This document shows positions 9,899-17,992 of a DNA stretch of 64,000 bases, piece after piece (position 1 is the first letter of the stretch; every line of letters begins with the position of its first letter). Both the position numbers and the translations under genes were made by a program. The notes beneath the pieces are model-generated. The model made no database searches, was not told where the DNA came from, and was given only the letters and a program-made list of their open reading frames with translations. This stretch comes from Pantoea sp. 1.19 (lineage in GTDB: Bacteria > Pseudomonadota > Gammaproteobacteria > Enterobacterales > Enterobacteriaceae), in contig NZ_MRBS01000001.1 in assembly GCF_001922585.1 (NCBI RefSeq), forward strand, positions 124,001-188,000, given 5' to 3'.

Positions 9899-11188
9899 AT
9901 GAACAAAAAATTATTTGCACTGGGGGTTTCTGGTCTGGCATCGCTGCCGTCGCTGGCGCTGGCCGCCGCGCCTGCGGTGGCCGATAAGGCCGACAACGCC
10001 TTTATGATGATCTGCACCGCGCTGGTGCTGTTCATGTCTATTCCCGGTATTGCCCTGTTTTACGGAGGCCTGATTCGCGGTAAGAACGTGCTGTCAATGC
10101 TGACCCAGGTTACCGTGACTTTCGCGTTGGTCTGCGTGCTGTGGATGGTGTATGGCTATTCGCTGGCCTTCGGCGAGGGCAACGCGTTCTTTGGCGGCTT
10201 TAGCATGGCGATGCTGAAGGGGATTGAGCTGACCGCACTGACCGGCTCCTTCTATCAATATATTCACGTTGCGTTCCAGGCGTCGTTTGCCTGTATCACC
10301 GTCGGCCTGATCGTCGGCGCCATCGCGGAACGTATTCGCTTCTCGGCGGTGCTGATTTTTGTGGTGATCTGGCTGACGCTGGCGTACCTGCCCATCGCCC
10401 ACATGGTCTGGGCGGGCGGATTCCTCGCCGCGGATGGTGCGCTGGACTTTGCCGGGGGGACCGTCGTGCACATTAACGCCGCCGTGGCCGGTCTGGTCGG
10501 GGCCTATCTGGTGGGCAAACGCGCGGGCTACGGCAAAGAGGCATTTAAACCGCACAACTTACCTATGGTATTTACCGGAACGGCGATCCTTTATGTGGGG
10601 TGGTTTGGCTTTAACGCCGGTTCCGCCAGCTCGGCGAACGAAATTGCTGCCTTGGCGTTCCTGAATACCGTGATTGCCACTGCCGGCGCGATTCTGGCCT
10701 GGACCTTTGGCGAATGGGCGCTGCGCGGTAAACCTTCGCTGCTGGGCGCCTGCTCCGGTGCCATTGCCGGTCTGGTGGCGATTACGCCAGCGTGCGGCAC
10801 GGTGGGCGTAGGGGGGGCATTGATCATTGGTCTGGCGGGCGGTCTGGCCGGCCTGTGGGGCGTCAGCACCCTGAAGAAGTGGCTGCGCGTGGACGATCCC
10901 TGCGATGTCTTCGGCGTGCACGGCGTGTGCGGTATCGTGGGCTGTATCCTGACCGGCGTCTTTACCTCTTCATCACTGGGCGGCGTCGGCTATGCTGAAG
11001 GCGTGACCATGGGCCATCAGGTCTGGGTGCAGCTGTTCAGCGTCGGTGTCACCGTGGTCTGGACCGGTGTGGTCGCCTTCGTGGGCTTTAAGGTGGCAGA
11101 CATGGTGGTTGGGCTGCGCGTACCGGAAGAGCAGGAACGCGAAGGGCTGGACGTCAACAGCCACGGTGAGAATGCTTACAACCAGTAA
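9899..11188 (+). CDS. amtB: Ammonium transporter AmtB
   Basis: A 429-residue ammonium channel. A cleavable signal peptide (MNKKLFALGVSGLASLPSLALA) precedes eleven membrane helices. The conserved pore histidines lie in GGTVVHINAAVAGL and DVFGVHGVCGIVG. The C-terminal tail RVPEEQEREGLDVNSHGENAYN is the conserved cytoplasmic region needed for GlnK contact. AmtB forms a trimer that conducts ammonia and is shut by deuridylylated GlnK. Confidence 0.97.
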   Translation: MNKKLFALGVSGLASLPSLALAAAPAVADKADNAFMMICTALVLFMSIPGIALFYGGLIRGKNVLSMLTQVTVTFALVCVLWMVYGYSLAFGEGNAFFGGFSMAMLKGIELTALTGSFYQYIHVAFQASFACITVGLIVGAIAERIRFSAVLIFVVIWLTLAYLPIAHMVWAGGFLAADGALDFAGGTVVHINAAVAGLVGAYLVGKRAGYGKEAFKPHNLPMVFTGTAILYVGWFGFNAGSASSANEIAALAFLNTVIATAGAILAWTFGEWALRGKPSLLGACSGAIAGLVAITPACGTVGVGGALIIGLAGGLAGLWGVSTLKKWLRVDDPCDVFGVHGVCGIVGCILTGVFTSSSLGGVGYAEGVTMGHQVWVQLFSVGVTVVWTGVVAFVGFKVADMVVGLRVPEEQEREGLDVNSHGENAYNQ

Positions 11189-11209
11189 GTATTGATCGGG
11201 GTAACACAG

Positions 11210-11237
11210 GGCGGCGTCGGCAGACGCCGCCTTTTTT
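11210..11237 (+). terminator. Terminator of the glnK-amtB operon
   Basis: A perfect 9-bp stem (GGCGGCGTC / GACGCCGCC) with a 4-nt loop is followed by six T residues, 21 bp after the amtB stop and just before the 3' end of convergent tesB. Confidence 0.9.
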
Positions 11238-11241
11238 GCTC

Positions 11242-12105
11242 TCAGGGAGCACGCAGCCGCATCACCCCTTCCTGCACGGTCGAAGCCACCAGCGTTCCCT
11301 CGCGGTCAAAGAACTCGCCGCGGACAAATCCGCGCGCGCCGGATGCCGACGGGCTCGCCACGCTGTACAGCAGCCAGTCGTTCAGATCCAACGGGCGATG
11401 GAACCACATGGAGTGATCGAGGGTCGCCACCTGCATCCCCGGCTCAAGAAACCCCTTGCCGTGCGGCTGCAGGGCCACCGGTAAAAAGTTAAAATCGGAG
11501 GCGTAGCCCAGTAAATACTGGTGAATCCGCAGATCGGCCGGCATCTCGCCGTTGGCGCGGATCCATACGTGGCGGACCGGTTCGTCCACGTGCCCCTTCA
11601 GCGGGTTATGAAATTTCACCGGGCGGATCTCCAGCGGCTTTTCGGCGAGAAATTTATCGCGCGCTTTTTCCGGAATAAAGGCCGCCAGCTGGTGGGCAAT
11701 ATCGGTCTCCGACGGCAAATCCTCGGGGCCGGGCACGTTAGGCATGCTGGTCTGATGCTCAAAGCCGCACTCTGGCGACTGGAAAGACGCGGTCATGTAG
11801 AAAATCGGCTGCCCGTGCTGAATGGCACTCACCCGGCGGGCGCTGAAGCTGTGGCCATCGCGCAGTGTTTCCACGTCGTAGATAATGGGCCGCTGGCTGT
11901 CTCCCGGGCGGAGAAAATAGCTGTGAAATGAGTGAATCATACGATCGGCGGGAACGGTCTGCTTGGCGGCATACAGCGCCTGGCCCACCACCTGACCGCC
12001 AAAGACCTGGCGCAGCCCCAGGTCCTCGCTCTGCCCGCGAAACAGCCCCTCTTCCAGCTTTTCCAGATTAAGAAGGGTTAATAAATTTTGTAGTGCCTGA
12101 CTCAT
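11242..12105 (-). CDS. tesB: Acyl-CoA thioesterase II TesB
   Basis: A 287-residue double-hotdog thioesterase that hydrolyses medium- to long-chain acyl-CoAs. Family motifs are visible: [11 protein letters not shown] near residue 34, [10 protein letters not shown] near 60, [10 protein letters not shown] (the catalytic Asp), a Ser/Thr-containing segment [11 protein letters not shown], and the terminal VQEGVMRL with the catalytic Gln. It is convergent to amtB, sharing the region of the amtB terminator, as in E. coli. Confidence 0.95.
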   Translation of the reverse strand: MSQALQNLLTLLNLEKLEEGLFRGQSEDLGLRQVFGGQVVGQALYAAKQTVPADRMIHSFHSYFLRPGDSQRPIIYDVETLRDGHSFSARRVSAIQHGQPIFYMTASFQSPECGFEHQTSMPNVPGPEDLPSETDIAHQLAAFIPEKARDKFLAEKPLEIRPVKFHNPLKGHVDEPVRHVWIRANGEMPADLRIHQYLLGYASDFNFLPVALQPHGKGFLEPGMQVATLDHSMWFHRPLDLNDWLLYSVASPSASGARGFVRGEFFDREGTLVASTVQEGVMRLRAP

Positions 12106-12315
12106 GTTGGTGACTCCGTTATCCGTCGACAGGTGCAGTGTGCGAAATCGGACCAGTCGGCGTCAATCACCGCCGACGCTTTTCCCGCTGGCCGCTATTA
12201 GCGTGACCGGGCAAAAACCGGTTTTCTGTGCCAAAATAAAACGGTTAACTCTGACAAAGAGTGGATGCGCCGCACAATTGTTGTGGCGAAGCAATCTGAT
12301 AAGGAGACTGTGTTG

Positions 12316-12873
12316 ATGAAACTTTGGCAGGTGGTAAGTGGTGCAGCGCTGGCGGTGGCGCTGGCAGGCTGTGCCGATAAAGGACGCGACATACCCACGC
12401 CGACGCTCGGTTCTCAGGTCACAGGGCAGGGCAGCACGATCGCGCAGCCGGCCGTCACCGGCAACGTCTGGATTCGCCAGCGCATTGCGCTGCCGCCGGA
12501 CGCCGTGGTAACGGTAACGCTTTCTGATGCCTCGCTGGCCGATGCGCCGTCAAAAGTGCTGTCGCAGCGAGTGTTCCGCACGGAAGGCAAACAGGCGCCT
12601 TTCAGCTTCACGCTGCCGTTTAATCCGGCGGATGTGCAGCCGAACGCCAACATTTTGCTGAGCGCGGCGGTGACCATTGACGGCAAGCTGGCTTTTGTGA
12701 CCGACAGCGTGCAGCAGGTCGTCACCCGTGGCGGCACCAAAAAAGATCTGACGCTGGTGCCGGTGCCGGAAATGGCTATCCCTACCGCACCGGGCGCGAC
12801 GCGTACCGTACCGGCTACCTCTCCGACCCAGGTAACCCCGTCATCGGCCGTACCGGCCCCGTCAGCAATGTAA
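12316..12873 (+). CDS. ybaY: YbaY-family lipoprotein
   Basis: A 185-residue lipoprotein. The signal peptide ends in the lipobox LAGC (Cys at residue 19), giving a mature N-terminus of CADKG; Asp at mature position 3 rather than 2 suggests sorting to the outer membrane, an inference. The central domain (about 55-150, VWIRQRIALPPDAVVTVTL ... LPFNPADVQPNA) is the YbaY family fold, followed by a Pro/Thr/Ser-rich tail. Function is unknown. The start at 12316 follows AAGGAG; a TTG one codon upstream is also possible. Confidence 0.9.
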   Translation: MKLWQVVSGAALAVALAGCADKGRDIPTPTLGSQVTGQGSTIAQPAVTGNVWIRQRIALPPDAVVTVTLSDASLADAPSKVLSQRVFRTEGKQAPFSFTLPFNPADVQPNANILLSAAVTIDGKLAFVTDSVQQVVTRGGTKKDLTLVPVPEMAIPTAPGATRTVPATSPTQVTPSSAVPAPSAM

Positions 12874-12881
12874 GCACCAAT

Positions 12882-12907
12882 AAACGCCCCGTCCGGGGCG
12901 TTTTTTT
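12882..12907 (+). terminator. Terminator of ybaY
   Basis: The stem ACGCCCC / GGGGCGT with a 4-nt loop is followed by a run of T, nine bases after the ybaY stop. It can also act in the opposite direction on transcripts of atl, because the 5' side is A-rich. Confidence 0.85.
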
Positions 12908-12908
12908 A

Positions 12909-13220
12909 TCAGGGGCACCAGCGATAGCGGGCCAGCGCCAGGCGTCCCGCCTCATTCACGTCGATGCCCTCCCGCCGTAACGCCTCACGCTGGCGCTGGC
13001 GGCGCTCACCCTGCAGCGAAAGCGCACCGTTGTGATTGATCACCCGGTGCCAGGGCAGCGTGCTGCCCTCCGGCAGCCGGCGCAACACGCCGCCCACCTG
13101 CCGGGCCGCGCGCGGAGAGCCGGCCAGCCGGGCAATGTCGCCGTAGGTCGCCACCCGACCGGCGGGGATCGCGGCAATCACCTGCCAGACGCGCTGTGGG
13201 AACTGCAGTTCTTCATCCAT
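12909..13220 (-). CDS. atl: Alkyltransferase-like protein Atl (YbaZ)
   Basis: A 103-residue homologue of the O6-methylguanine-DNA methyltransferase DNA-binding domain. The helix RAARQVGGVLRRLPEGS and the active-site loop are conserved, but the alkyl-accepting Cys of PCHRV is replaced by Trp (PWHRV). Atl proteins therefore bind O6-alkylguanine without repairing it and hand the lesion to nucleotide excision repair. The start at 13220 (MDEELQFPQRVW) matches the family; the longer frame to 13295 adds 25 unsupported residues. Confidence 0.9.
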   Translation of the reverse strand: MDEELQFPQRVWQVIAAIPAGRVATYGDIARLAGSPRAARQVGGVLRRLPEGSTLPWHRVINHNGALSLQGERRQRQREALRREGIDVNEAGRLALARYRWCP

Positions 13221-13381
13221 GGGGAGGTCCCGATCGTGACCGCTGTCGGGAGAGAATAACGTGAAGGGGGAGAGATGTGTAGGCCAACTGGACAATTAAA
13301 CCGCAGTCACCGGGAGTTTACTTGCAATTGAGCAGGGCATCACAGATAATGCCGCCGCGCTTGGGAAACTGAGCTCTCAAT

Positions 13382-13495
13382 GGAGGCCCTGTTGGTTCTC
13401 CCGCAACGCTAACTTGTGAACTCGGTCAGGTCCGGAAGGAAGCAGCCGCAGCAGGCGACGCGTGTGCCGGGATGTAGCTGGCAGGGCCTCCACCC
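13382..13495 (+). ncRNA. ffs: 4.5S RNA of the signal recognition particle
   Basis: This 114-nt RNA is nearly identical to E. coli 4.5S RNA: the ends GGAGGCCC and GGGCCTCC pair, and the conserved apical domain reads GGTCAGGTCCGGAAGGAAG ... GCAGCAGG with the GGAA tetraloop and asymmetric loop bound by Ffh. It forms the cytoplasmic SRP with Ffh and targets inner-membrane proteins. The atl-ffs-hha order matches E. coli. The 5' end is set by pairing and may differ by one or two bases. Confidence 0.96.
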
Positions 13496-13528
13496 ATTCT
13501 GCCCTGCCAAAAAACTTACCCCGCGTGG

Positions 13529-13747
13529 CTAGCGCACATATTTCCACACCGACACGGGCACTTTGTCATACAGCTTGTTCATGGTCAGCTCTGCCAGCCG
13601 ATGATCGGCAGCGGAGTAAAACACCGCCAGTTCATCATCGGACAATTCGTATTTATTTTTTTCGATAACCCGCTCAAGTGTGTCGATAGAACGACAGCGC
13701 CGCAGACGCATCAGATAATCAGTTTTCGTAAGAAGTTTTTCAGTCAT
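13529..13747 (-). CDS. hha: Haemolysin expression modulator Hha
   Basis: A 72-residue protein almost identical to E. coli Hha ([13 protein letters not shown] ... [20 protein letters not shown]). Hha binds H-NS or StpA and strengthens silencing of horizontally acquired AT-rich genes; it also acts as the toxin-like partner of TomB. It is downstream of tomB on the same strand with a 29-bp gap, the usual operon. Confidence 0.97.
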   Translation of the reverse strand: MTEKLLTKTDYLMRLRRCRSIDTLERVIEKNKYELSDDELAVFYSAADHRLAELTMNKLYDKVPVSVWKYVR

Positions 13748-13776
13748 TGTTAAACCGTATTAATTATTTTTAGCTG

Positions 13777-14157
13777 CTAAAAAGAATGGCTGGGCAAACC
13801 CCGTAGCCCCGCGCACTCTTCGGAAAAAATGTTAAACAGTCTTCTGGCAGAGGTTTGCCAGCGCTGCAGGTCCTGCGCGTTGATCCCGTAATTACTAAAA
13901 AGCATAAAGGTGTCATCGAGATATTCATCAATCTGACTGATTAAATCACTGTCTTCTATGAACTTGATTTTGTAATTGGTTGCGAATGAAGCAATATGTT
14001 CTATCAAGTCGTTAAGCTGCAGATTAATGGCCGAGGTCGGATCGTTAACCCAGCCGTGATGACTGTCACCTAATGTTGCCAGACACTCGTCGTACAGATT
14101 TTCGCACAGGAATTTCAGCTGGGCTATATCATGCCGTTTCGGTGAGTATTCGTCCAT
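13777..14157 (-). CDS. tomB: Hha toxicity modulator TomB
   Basis: A 126-residue acidic protein of the TomB/YbaJ family (MDEYSPKRHDIAQLKFLCENLYDE at the start; GLRGLPSHSF at the end). TomB antagonises Hha and influences biofilm formation. The start at 14157 is preceded by GGGAAAAGAG; the longer open frame to 14199 lacks family similarity. It heads the tomB-hha operon. Confidence 0.95.
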   Translation of the reverse strand: MDEYSPKRHDIAQLKFLCENLYDECLATLGDSHHGWVNDPTSAINLQLNDLIEHIASFATNYKIKFIEDSDLISQIDEYLDDTFMLFSNYGINAQDLQRWQTSARRLFNIFSEECAGLRGLPSHSF

Positions 14158-14303
14158 CTCTTTTCCCTCCATAGCGAGGCATGTCATTGCAGTTGCCACC
14201 GTGCGGCACCGCCACCTGGAAGTGATAAAAACAATAATCGTGCTAATCGTTTAACTGCAATTATAACCTGGATTTAAACGGGCATATTTTATTTAACGAA
14301 ACA

Positions 14304-14657
14304 TTACAATTCATCGCCCGGGGAGGGGCGGGGAGCGGCGATAAAGTCGAGCGTGATGCCTTCGTGGCTCACGCTCACCGTCACGCTTTCAGTGCTCACT
14401 TCGGTAGCATCAATGTCAAGGCAGGCATTAAAAACCTGCCAGCGATATTCATATGACATTCTATAGCCTGAATGGTTTAAAACTTCTATAGCAATAATGT
14501 GAAAACTACCCGGAACAATTTGCGCGTTCCCGGAATACCAGCCCAGGGCATCATTTAATCGGCTTTCTATTTTGAGAGTATTCCGGCGAATGATATCCGC
14601 AAGGCGCGTGGCATCGAGGTCCGTCGGAGCGATGTTATCTGGGAAAACCAGGTGCAT
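14304..14657 (-). CDS. Hypothetical protein, 117 residues
   Basis: I do not recognise this protein. It has no signal peptide, membrane segment or cysteine pair; the sequence alternates short polar helices (DATRLADIIRRNTLKIESRLNDAL) with beta-like stretches (FHIIAIEVL, YRMSYEYRWQVFNACLDI, ESVTVSVSHEGITLDFIA), suggesting a small globular alpha/beta fold. It stands alone between tomB and the zinc importer, on the tomB strand but about 150 bp upstream of it. The coding region and its flanks are somewhat AT-richer than neighbouring genes, which may indicate acquisition. A purine-rich stretch before the start is weak. Confidence 0.6.
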   Translation of the reverse strand: MHLVFPDNIAPTDLDATRLADIIRRNTLKIESRLNDALGWYSGNAQIVPGSFHIIAIEVLNHSGYRMSYEYRWQVFNACLDIDATEVSTESVTVSVSHEGITLDFIAAPRPSPGDEL

Positions 14658-14906
14658 TTTTCATCCTGACAAAAAGGGAGTATTGGTTAAAGCATTGGGC
14701 CTGCGGCAAAAAATGGCAAGAGTGCGCTGATGATGACGCTGTTGGATGCCGGCGTCGGCTACCAGCGCTCCACCGCACCCGGCCTGCCGCGGCGGCGGGT
14801 CGTGGGGCGCTTCCTGCGTTCATTCTGCCCAACGGGAGTCCGGCGGCCGGTCATACTCCGATACACTTTTTTTGCCGGGCTGCGGCGGAATCGTGGTGCC
14901 TCAAGT

Positions 14907-14919
14907 GTTATGTTATAAC
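14907..14919 (+). promoter_or_regulatory. Zur box upstream of the zinc ABC importer operon
   Basis: GTTATGTTATAAC matches the Zur core GTTATA-N-TATAAC with one mismatch and lies 34 bp before the first ORF of the operon. A second, perfect core precedes rpmE2 at 17897, which makes zinc control of both units likely. Confidence 0.8.
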
Positions 14920-14952
14920 ATAAACATATTCTGATTACCGAAGCGGTGCCGC

Positions 14953-15057
14953 ATGTCTCCTTTCTCTTATTTACTGCTTCCCCTGTGGGGCCGGCTGGCG
15001 TGTCTTTTACCGCTGCTGGTGCTGTTAGCGCTGGCGACCGGATGGGCCAACGCATGA
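14953..15057 (+). CDS. Tiny hydrophobic ORF (34 aa) leading the zinc importer operon
   Basis: ATG at 14953 opens 34 codons encoding MSPFSYLLLPLWGRLACL followed by LPLLVLLALATGWANA. It has one long hydrophobic helix and an ANA ending that resembles a signal peptidase site. The stop overlaps the ATG of the ATPase gene (ATGA at 15054-15057), the geometry of translational coupling, and the ATPase has only a poor ribosome site of its own. It could be a small membrane subunit or a leader that sets ATPase translation. No homologue is known to me, and the ORF's own ribosome site is also weak. Confidence 0.5.
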   Translation: MSPFSYLLLPLWGRLACLLPLLVLLALATGWANA

Positions 15058-15716
15058 CGTTGATCTTGAACGCCCTGCGGGTGGGGTATCACAGGCGCGC
15101 AATTACGCCGGCCATTCACGGTACATTTCCCGGCGGATCCCTGACGGCCATCAGCGGCGCCAACGGCTGCGGAAAATCGACGCTTTTAAACACGCTGGCC
15201 GGTATGTTGCCGCCGGTGTCCGGCCATCTGGAACAGCCGCTACCGCGCGCGCAGGTCGGCTGGCTCTCACAGCAGGCGCAGATGGACGCGCAGTTTCCGG
15301 TCACGGTTAGCGATCTGGTGGCGACCGGCGGCTGGCAACGGTCCGGCCTGCTGCGCGGCCTCTCATGCGCTCAGCGCCTGCGGGTCAGCCACTGTCTTGA
15401 GGCGGTAGATATGGTCGCTCAGCGCGGAACGCTGTTGCATCAGCTCTCGGGTGGCCAACTGCAGCGCGTGCGCTTTGCGCGTTTACTGATGCAGGACCCG
15501 GCACTGCTGCTGCTGGATGAACCTTTTACCGGGATCGATAGGCCCACCACTGAGACGTTATTGTGCCTGATCCGGCGGCTGGCGGAGCAGGGCAAAACGG
15601 TAATCGCGGTTTTACATGATGCGCAGCAAATTGCAAGGCTGTTTCCCCGTGAGCTGCAGCTCCGTGCGGACTGTGTGCGCTGGCGGCTTCCTATCGATCC
15701 GCTGGAGAGCCACTGA
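15054..15716 (+). CDS. Zinc/manganese-type ABC transporter ATPase
   Basis: A 220-residue ATPase of the ZnuC/MntB/SitB class. Walker A is GANGCGKST (about 35-43), the signature is LSGGQLQRVRFARLL, and Walker B LLLLDEPFTGID. It energises the permease and binding protein encoded immediately downstream. The start at 15054 (MTLILNALRVGYHRR) overlaps the stop of the small ORF. The upstream Zur box points to zinc rather than manganese or iron as substrate; the main ZnuABC system is normally encoded elsewhere, so this would be an auxiliary importer. Confidence 0.88.
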   Translation: MTLILNALRVGYHRRAITPAIHGTFPGGSLTAISGANGCGKSTLLNTLAGMLPPVSGHLEQPLPRAQVGWLSQQAQMDAQFPVTVSDLVATGGWQRSGLLRGLSCAQRLRVSHCLEAVDMVAQRGTLLHQLSGGQLQRVRFARLLMQDPALLLLDEPFTGIDRPTTETLLCLIRRLAEQGKTVIAVLHDAQQIARLFPRELQLRADCVRWRLPIDPLESH

Positions 15717-16567
15717 TGACGCTACTGCAGCCTTTTCTCGAATTTGCTTTCATGCGCCGCGCGCTGGTGGCCTGTCTGGCGTTGTCGCTCAGCGCGACGC
15801 CGCTGGGAGTATTGCTGCTGCTGCGTCGTATGAGTCTGATGGGCGATGCGCTGTCGCATGCGGTTCTGCCGGGAGCAGCGCTCGGCTACCTGCTGTGCGG
15901 GTTGTCGCTGGCGGCGATGGGCACCGGAGGGCTGATTGCCGGGATTACCGTTGCGCTGCTCTCGGGATGGATCAGCCGGCACACGCCGTTAAAAGAGGAC
16001 GCCAGCTTTGCCGGGCTCTACCTTGCTTCGCTGGCGCTTGGCGTCACGCTGGTATCGTTGCACGGTTCGAGCGTCGATCTGCTGCACGTGCTGTTTGGGT
16101 CGCTGTTGGCGGTGCAGGCAGAGGCCCTGTGGGCGGTGTCCGTCATCAGCGCACTGACGCTGATTCTGCTGGCGGTGCTGTATCCGGCGCTGATGATGGA
16201 AGCCATGGAGCCGGGCTGGCTCCGACAGCAAAGTCCGCGCATGACCGACTGGGCGCACCGACTGTTTTTACTGGCGGTGGTGGGCAATCTGGTCGCTGGC
16301 TTTCAGATCCTCGGCACGCTGATGTCAGTGGGGCTGATGATGCTACCGGCCGCCTGTGCGCGCTTCTGGGGCCGGCAGCTGCCGGGGATGCTGCTGTGCG
16401 CGATGCTGGTGGGCACGCTCTCAAGCCTGGTGGGGCTGAGCGCCTCCTGGACGCTGGGTCTGCCCGCCGGGCCGGCAGTGGTACTGTGCGCAGCGGGCTG
16501 TTTTCTGCTGTCAATTTTTTTCGGACCGCAGGGCGGGGTTGTCACCTCTCGCCTGCGCCATTCTTAA
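15716..16567 (+). CDS. Zinc/manganese-type ABC transporter permease
   Basis: A 283-residue ABC-3 family permease with about eight membrane helices. Conserved family features are RRMSLMGDALSHAVLPG near the N-terminus and FQILGTLMSVGLMMLPAACARF near residue 200. It overlaps the ATPase gene by one base (TGATG), so the two are co-translated. Together with the ATPase and the periplasmic protein it forms an importer for a divalent metal, zinc being favoured by the Zur box. Confidence 0.88.
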   Translation: MTLLQPFLEFAFMRRALVACLALSLSATPLGVLLLLRRMSLMGDALSHAVLPGAALGYLLCGLSLAAMGTGGLIAGITVALLSGWISRHTPLKEDASFAGLYLASLALGVTLVSLHGSSVDLLHVLFGSLLAVQAEALWAVSVISALTLILLAVLYPALMMEAMEPGWLRQQSPRMTDWAHRLFLLAVVGNLVAGFQILGTLMSVGLMMLPAACARFWGRQLPGMLLCAMLVGTLSSLVGLSASWTLGLPAGPAVVLCAAGCFLLSIFFGPQGGVVTSRLRHS

Positions 16568-16583
16568 GGCAAGGAGTAACCCA

Positions 16584-17468
16584 ATGAAAAAAAAAGTGAC
16601 TGTCCTGTCGGTTATCGCGCTGTTAGCGGCCGGCCCACTGCAAGCGAAAAGCCTGAACGTGGTCGCCAGCTTTAGCGTGCTGGGCGATATGGTACAGCAG
16701 ATTGGTGGCGATGCCGTCACGGTGAACACGCTGGTCGGTCCCAATGGCGATCCACACAGTTTTGAACCGCGTCCGCAAGACAGCGCCGCGCTGGCGCGGG
16801 CCGATCTGGTGGTGGTCAGCGGACTGGGGCTGGAAGGCTGGATGGATCGGCTGATTGCCGCATCCGGCTACGCCCATCCGCCAGTGGTAGCCTCCAACGG
16901 CGTCTCCACGCGTCAGATGGAGGAAGACGGTAAAACCGTCACGGATCCCCACGCCTGGAACAGTATGCAGAACGGGGTGATTTACGCGCGCAATGTGATG
17001 CAGGCGCTGGTAAAGGCCGATCCTGATGATGCGGCGGCCATTACCCGGCGGGGCACGGCCTATATCCAGCAGCTGGAACAGCTGGATCGCTGGGCGCAGT
17101 CGACCTTTAACGCCATTCCGGTCGCCCGGCGTCAGGTTCTGACCAGCCACGATGCCTTCGGCTACTTCGGTCAGCGCTACGGCGTACGCTTTTTGGCACC
17201 GGTCGGGTTTTCCACCGAAGCGGAGGCCAGCGCCAGCGACGTGGCGGCGCTCATCGCTCAGTTAAAAGCCCAGCATATTCAGCACTACTTCATCGAGAAT
17301 CAGACCGATCCACGCCTGGTGCAGCAGATTGCGAAAGAGAGCGGGGCTACTTCGGGCGGAGAGCTCTATCCGGAAGCCCTGAGTGATAAAAATGGGCCGG
17401 CGCCTACTTACACCGCGGCGTTCAAACACAACGTGACGGCCATGGCCGCGGCAATGACGCCCCGGTAA
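16584..17468 (+). CDS. Periplasmic metal-binding protein of the zinc ABC importer
   Basis: A 294-residue cluster A-I (ZnuA/SitA/AztC-like) binding protein with signal peptide MKKKVTVLSVIALLAAGPLQA. Candidate metal ligands are the histidines in NGDPHSFEPRP, TDPHAWNS and LTSHDAFGYF plus a C-terminal acidic residue. It lacks the long His/Asp-rich loop of canonical ZnuA, resembling AztC- or Mn-type proteins. The start at 16584 follows AAGGAG; the longer frame to 16539 overlaps the permease. It is the last gene of the operon. Confidence 0.88.
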   Translation: MKKKVTVLSVIALLAAGPLQAKSLNVVASFSVLGDMVQQIGGDAVTVNTLVGPNGDPHSFEPRPQDSAALARADLVVVSGLGLEGWMDRLIAASGYAHPPVVASNGVSTRQMEEDGKTVTDPHAWNSMQNGVIYARNVMQALVKADPDDAAAITRRGTAYIQQLEQLDRWAQSTFNAIPVARRQVLTSHDAFGYFGQRYGVRFLAPVGFSTEAEASASDVAALIAQLKAQHIQHYFIENQTDPRLVQQIAKESGATSGGELYPEALSDKNGPAPTYTAAFKHNVTAMAAAMTPR

Positions 17469-17473
17469 GCGAC

Positions 17474-17497
17474 AAAAAAGGGCCGCACAGGCGGCCC
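17474..17497 (-). terminator. Terminator of rpmE2, between convergent zinc operon and rpmE2
   Basis: On the minus strand GGGCCGC / GCGGCCC forms a 7-bp stem with a short loop followed by six T residues. The hairpin lies six bases after the end of the zinc operon, which may also use it without a T tract. Confidence 0.75.
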
Positions 17498-17620
17498 AAC
17501 ACTCAGCGAAATCCTCGTTATGTTCTCTTCCCTGACGGTGAACGCGTGGGCGCGGCGGCCCCACTGACCCCGGGGGCGACCTCAGCGGTGAGCCAGGCTG
17601 CCGCACCGCAGACGATGGGA

Positions 17621-17875
17621 TTACTTCTGGCCGAGGAAGCGACCGAAGCGCTGGTTAAACCGCGCGGCACTGCCCTCTTTGGCCAGCACTTTCTGCTGAC
17701 CGGTGTAGTAGGGGTGTGAAGCGGACGAAACATCCAGCGGCACATAAGGGAAGGTCTCCCCCTCAAGCTCAATGGTGCGCGCGGTGTTAATGGTTGAACC
17801 CACTTTAAAATACTGATCGGCACTGGTGTCGTGGAATACCACGGTACGGTAAGCCGGATGGATACCTGATTTCAT
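17621..17875 (-). CDS. rpmE2: 50S ribosomal protein L31 type B (zinc-independent)
   Basis: An 84-residue type B L31 ([20 protein letters not shown] ... [13 protein letters not shown]). It contains no cysteine, in contrast to the zinc-binding type A protein. During zinc starvation it replaces the zinc form and frees zinc from ribosomes. A perfect Zur core 22 bp upstream supports this. The start at 17875 follows AGGAGTGA. The companion L36 paralogue (rpmJ2), next to it in E. coli, is not found in the 150 bp downstream. Confidence 0.95.
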   Translation of the reverse strand: MKSGIHPAYRTVVFHDTSADQYFKVGSTINTARTIELEGETFPYVPLDVSSASHPYYTGQQKVLAKEGSAARFNQRFGRFLGQK

Positions 17876-17896
17876 CGTCACTCCTAAATTTGTTAC

Positions 17897-17909
17897 GTTA
17901 TAATATAAC
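17897..17909 (-). promoter_or_regulatory. Zur box upstream of rpmE2
   Basis: GTTATAATATAAC is a perfect 6-1-6 dyad and matches the Zur core consensus. It lies 22 bp upstream of rpmE2, where zinc-loaded Zur would block transcription. Confidence 0.88.
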
Positions 17910-17946
17910 AATATTATGCGACCGCGCGCGTGACTTTTCAAGAGGC

Positions 17947-17974
17947 AAAAAAAGAGGCCGCACAGGGCGGCCTC
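17947..17974 (-). terminator. Terminator of acrAB
   Basis: On the minus strand the 7-bp stem GAGGCCG / CGGCCTC is followed by seven T residues, about 20 bp after the acrB stop. Confidence 0.85.
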
Positions 17975-17992
17975 GTTGTCGCAGGGAGCGAT

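Noticed and set aside
14304-14657. Toxin or immunity protein
   Set aside because: No family motif, partner gene or secretion signal supports such a label, so it is left as hypothetical.
15616-16587. 323-codon frame overlapping the importer permease
   Set aside because: It is an Ala/Gly/Arg-rich shadow of the permease, which has clear family motifs and membrane helices in another frame.
17475-17620. L36 paralogue downstream of rpmE2
   Set aside because: None of the frames gives the Lys/Arg-rich 46-residue protein.
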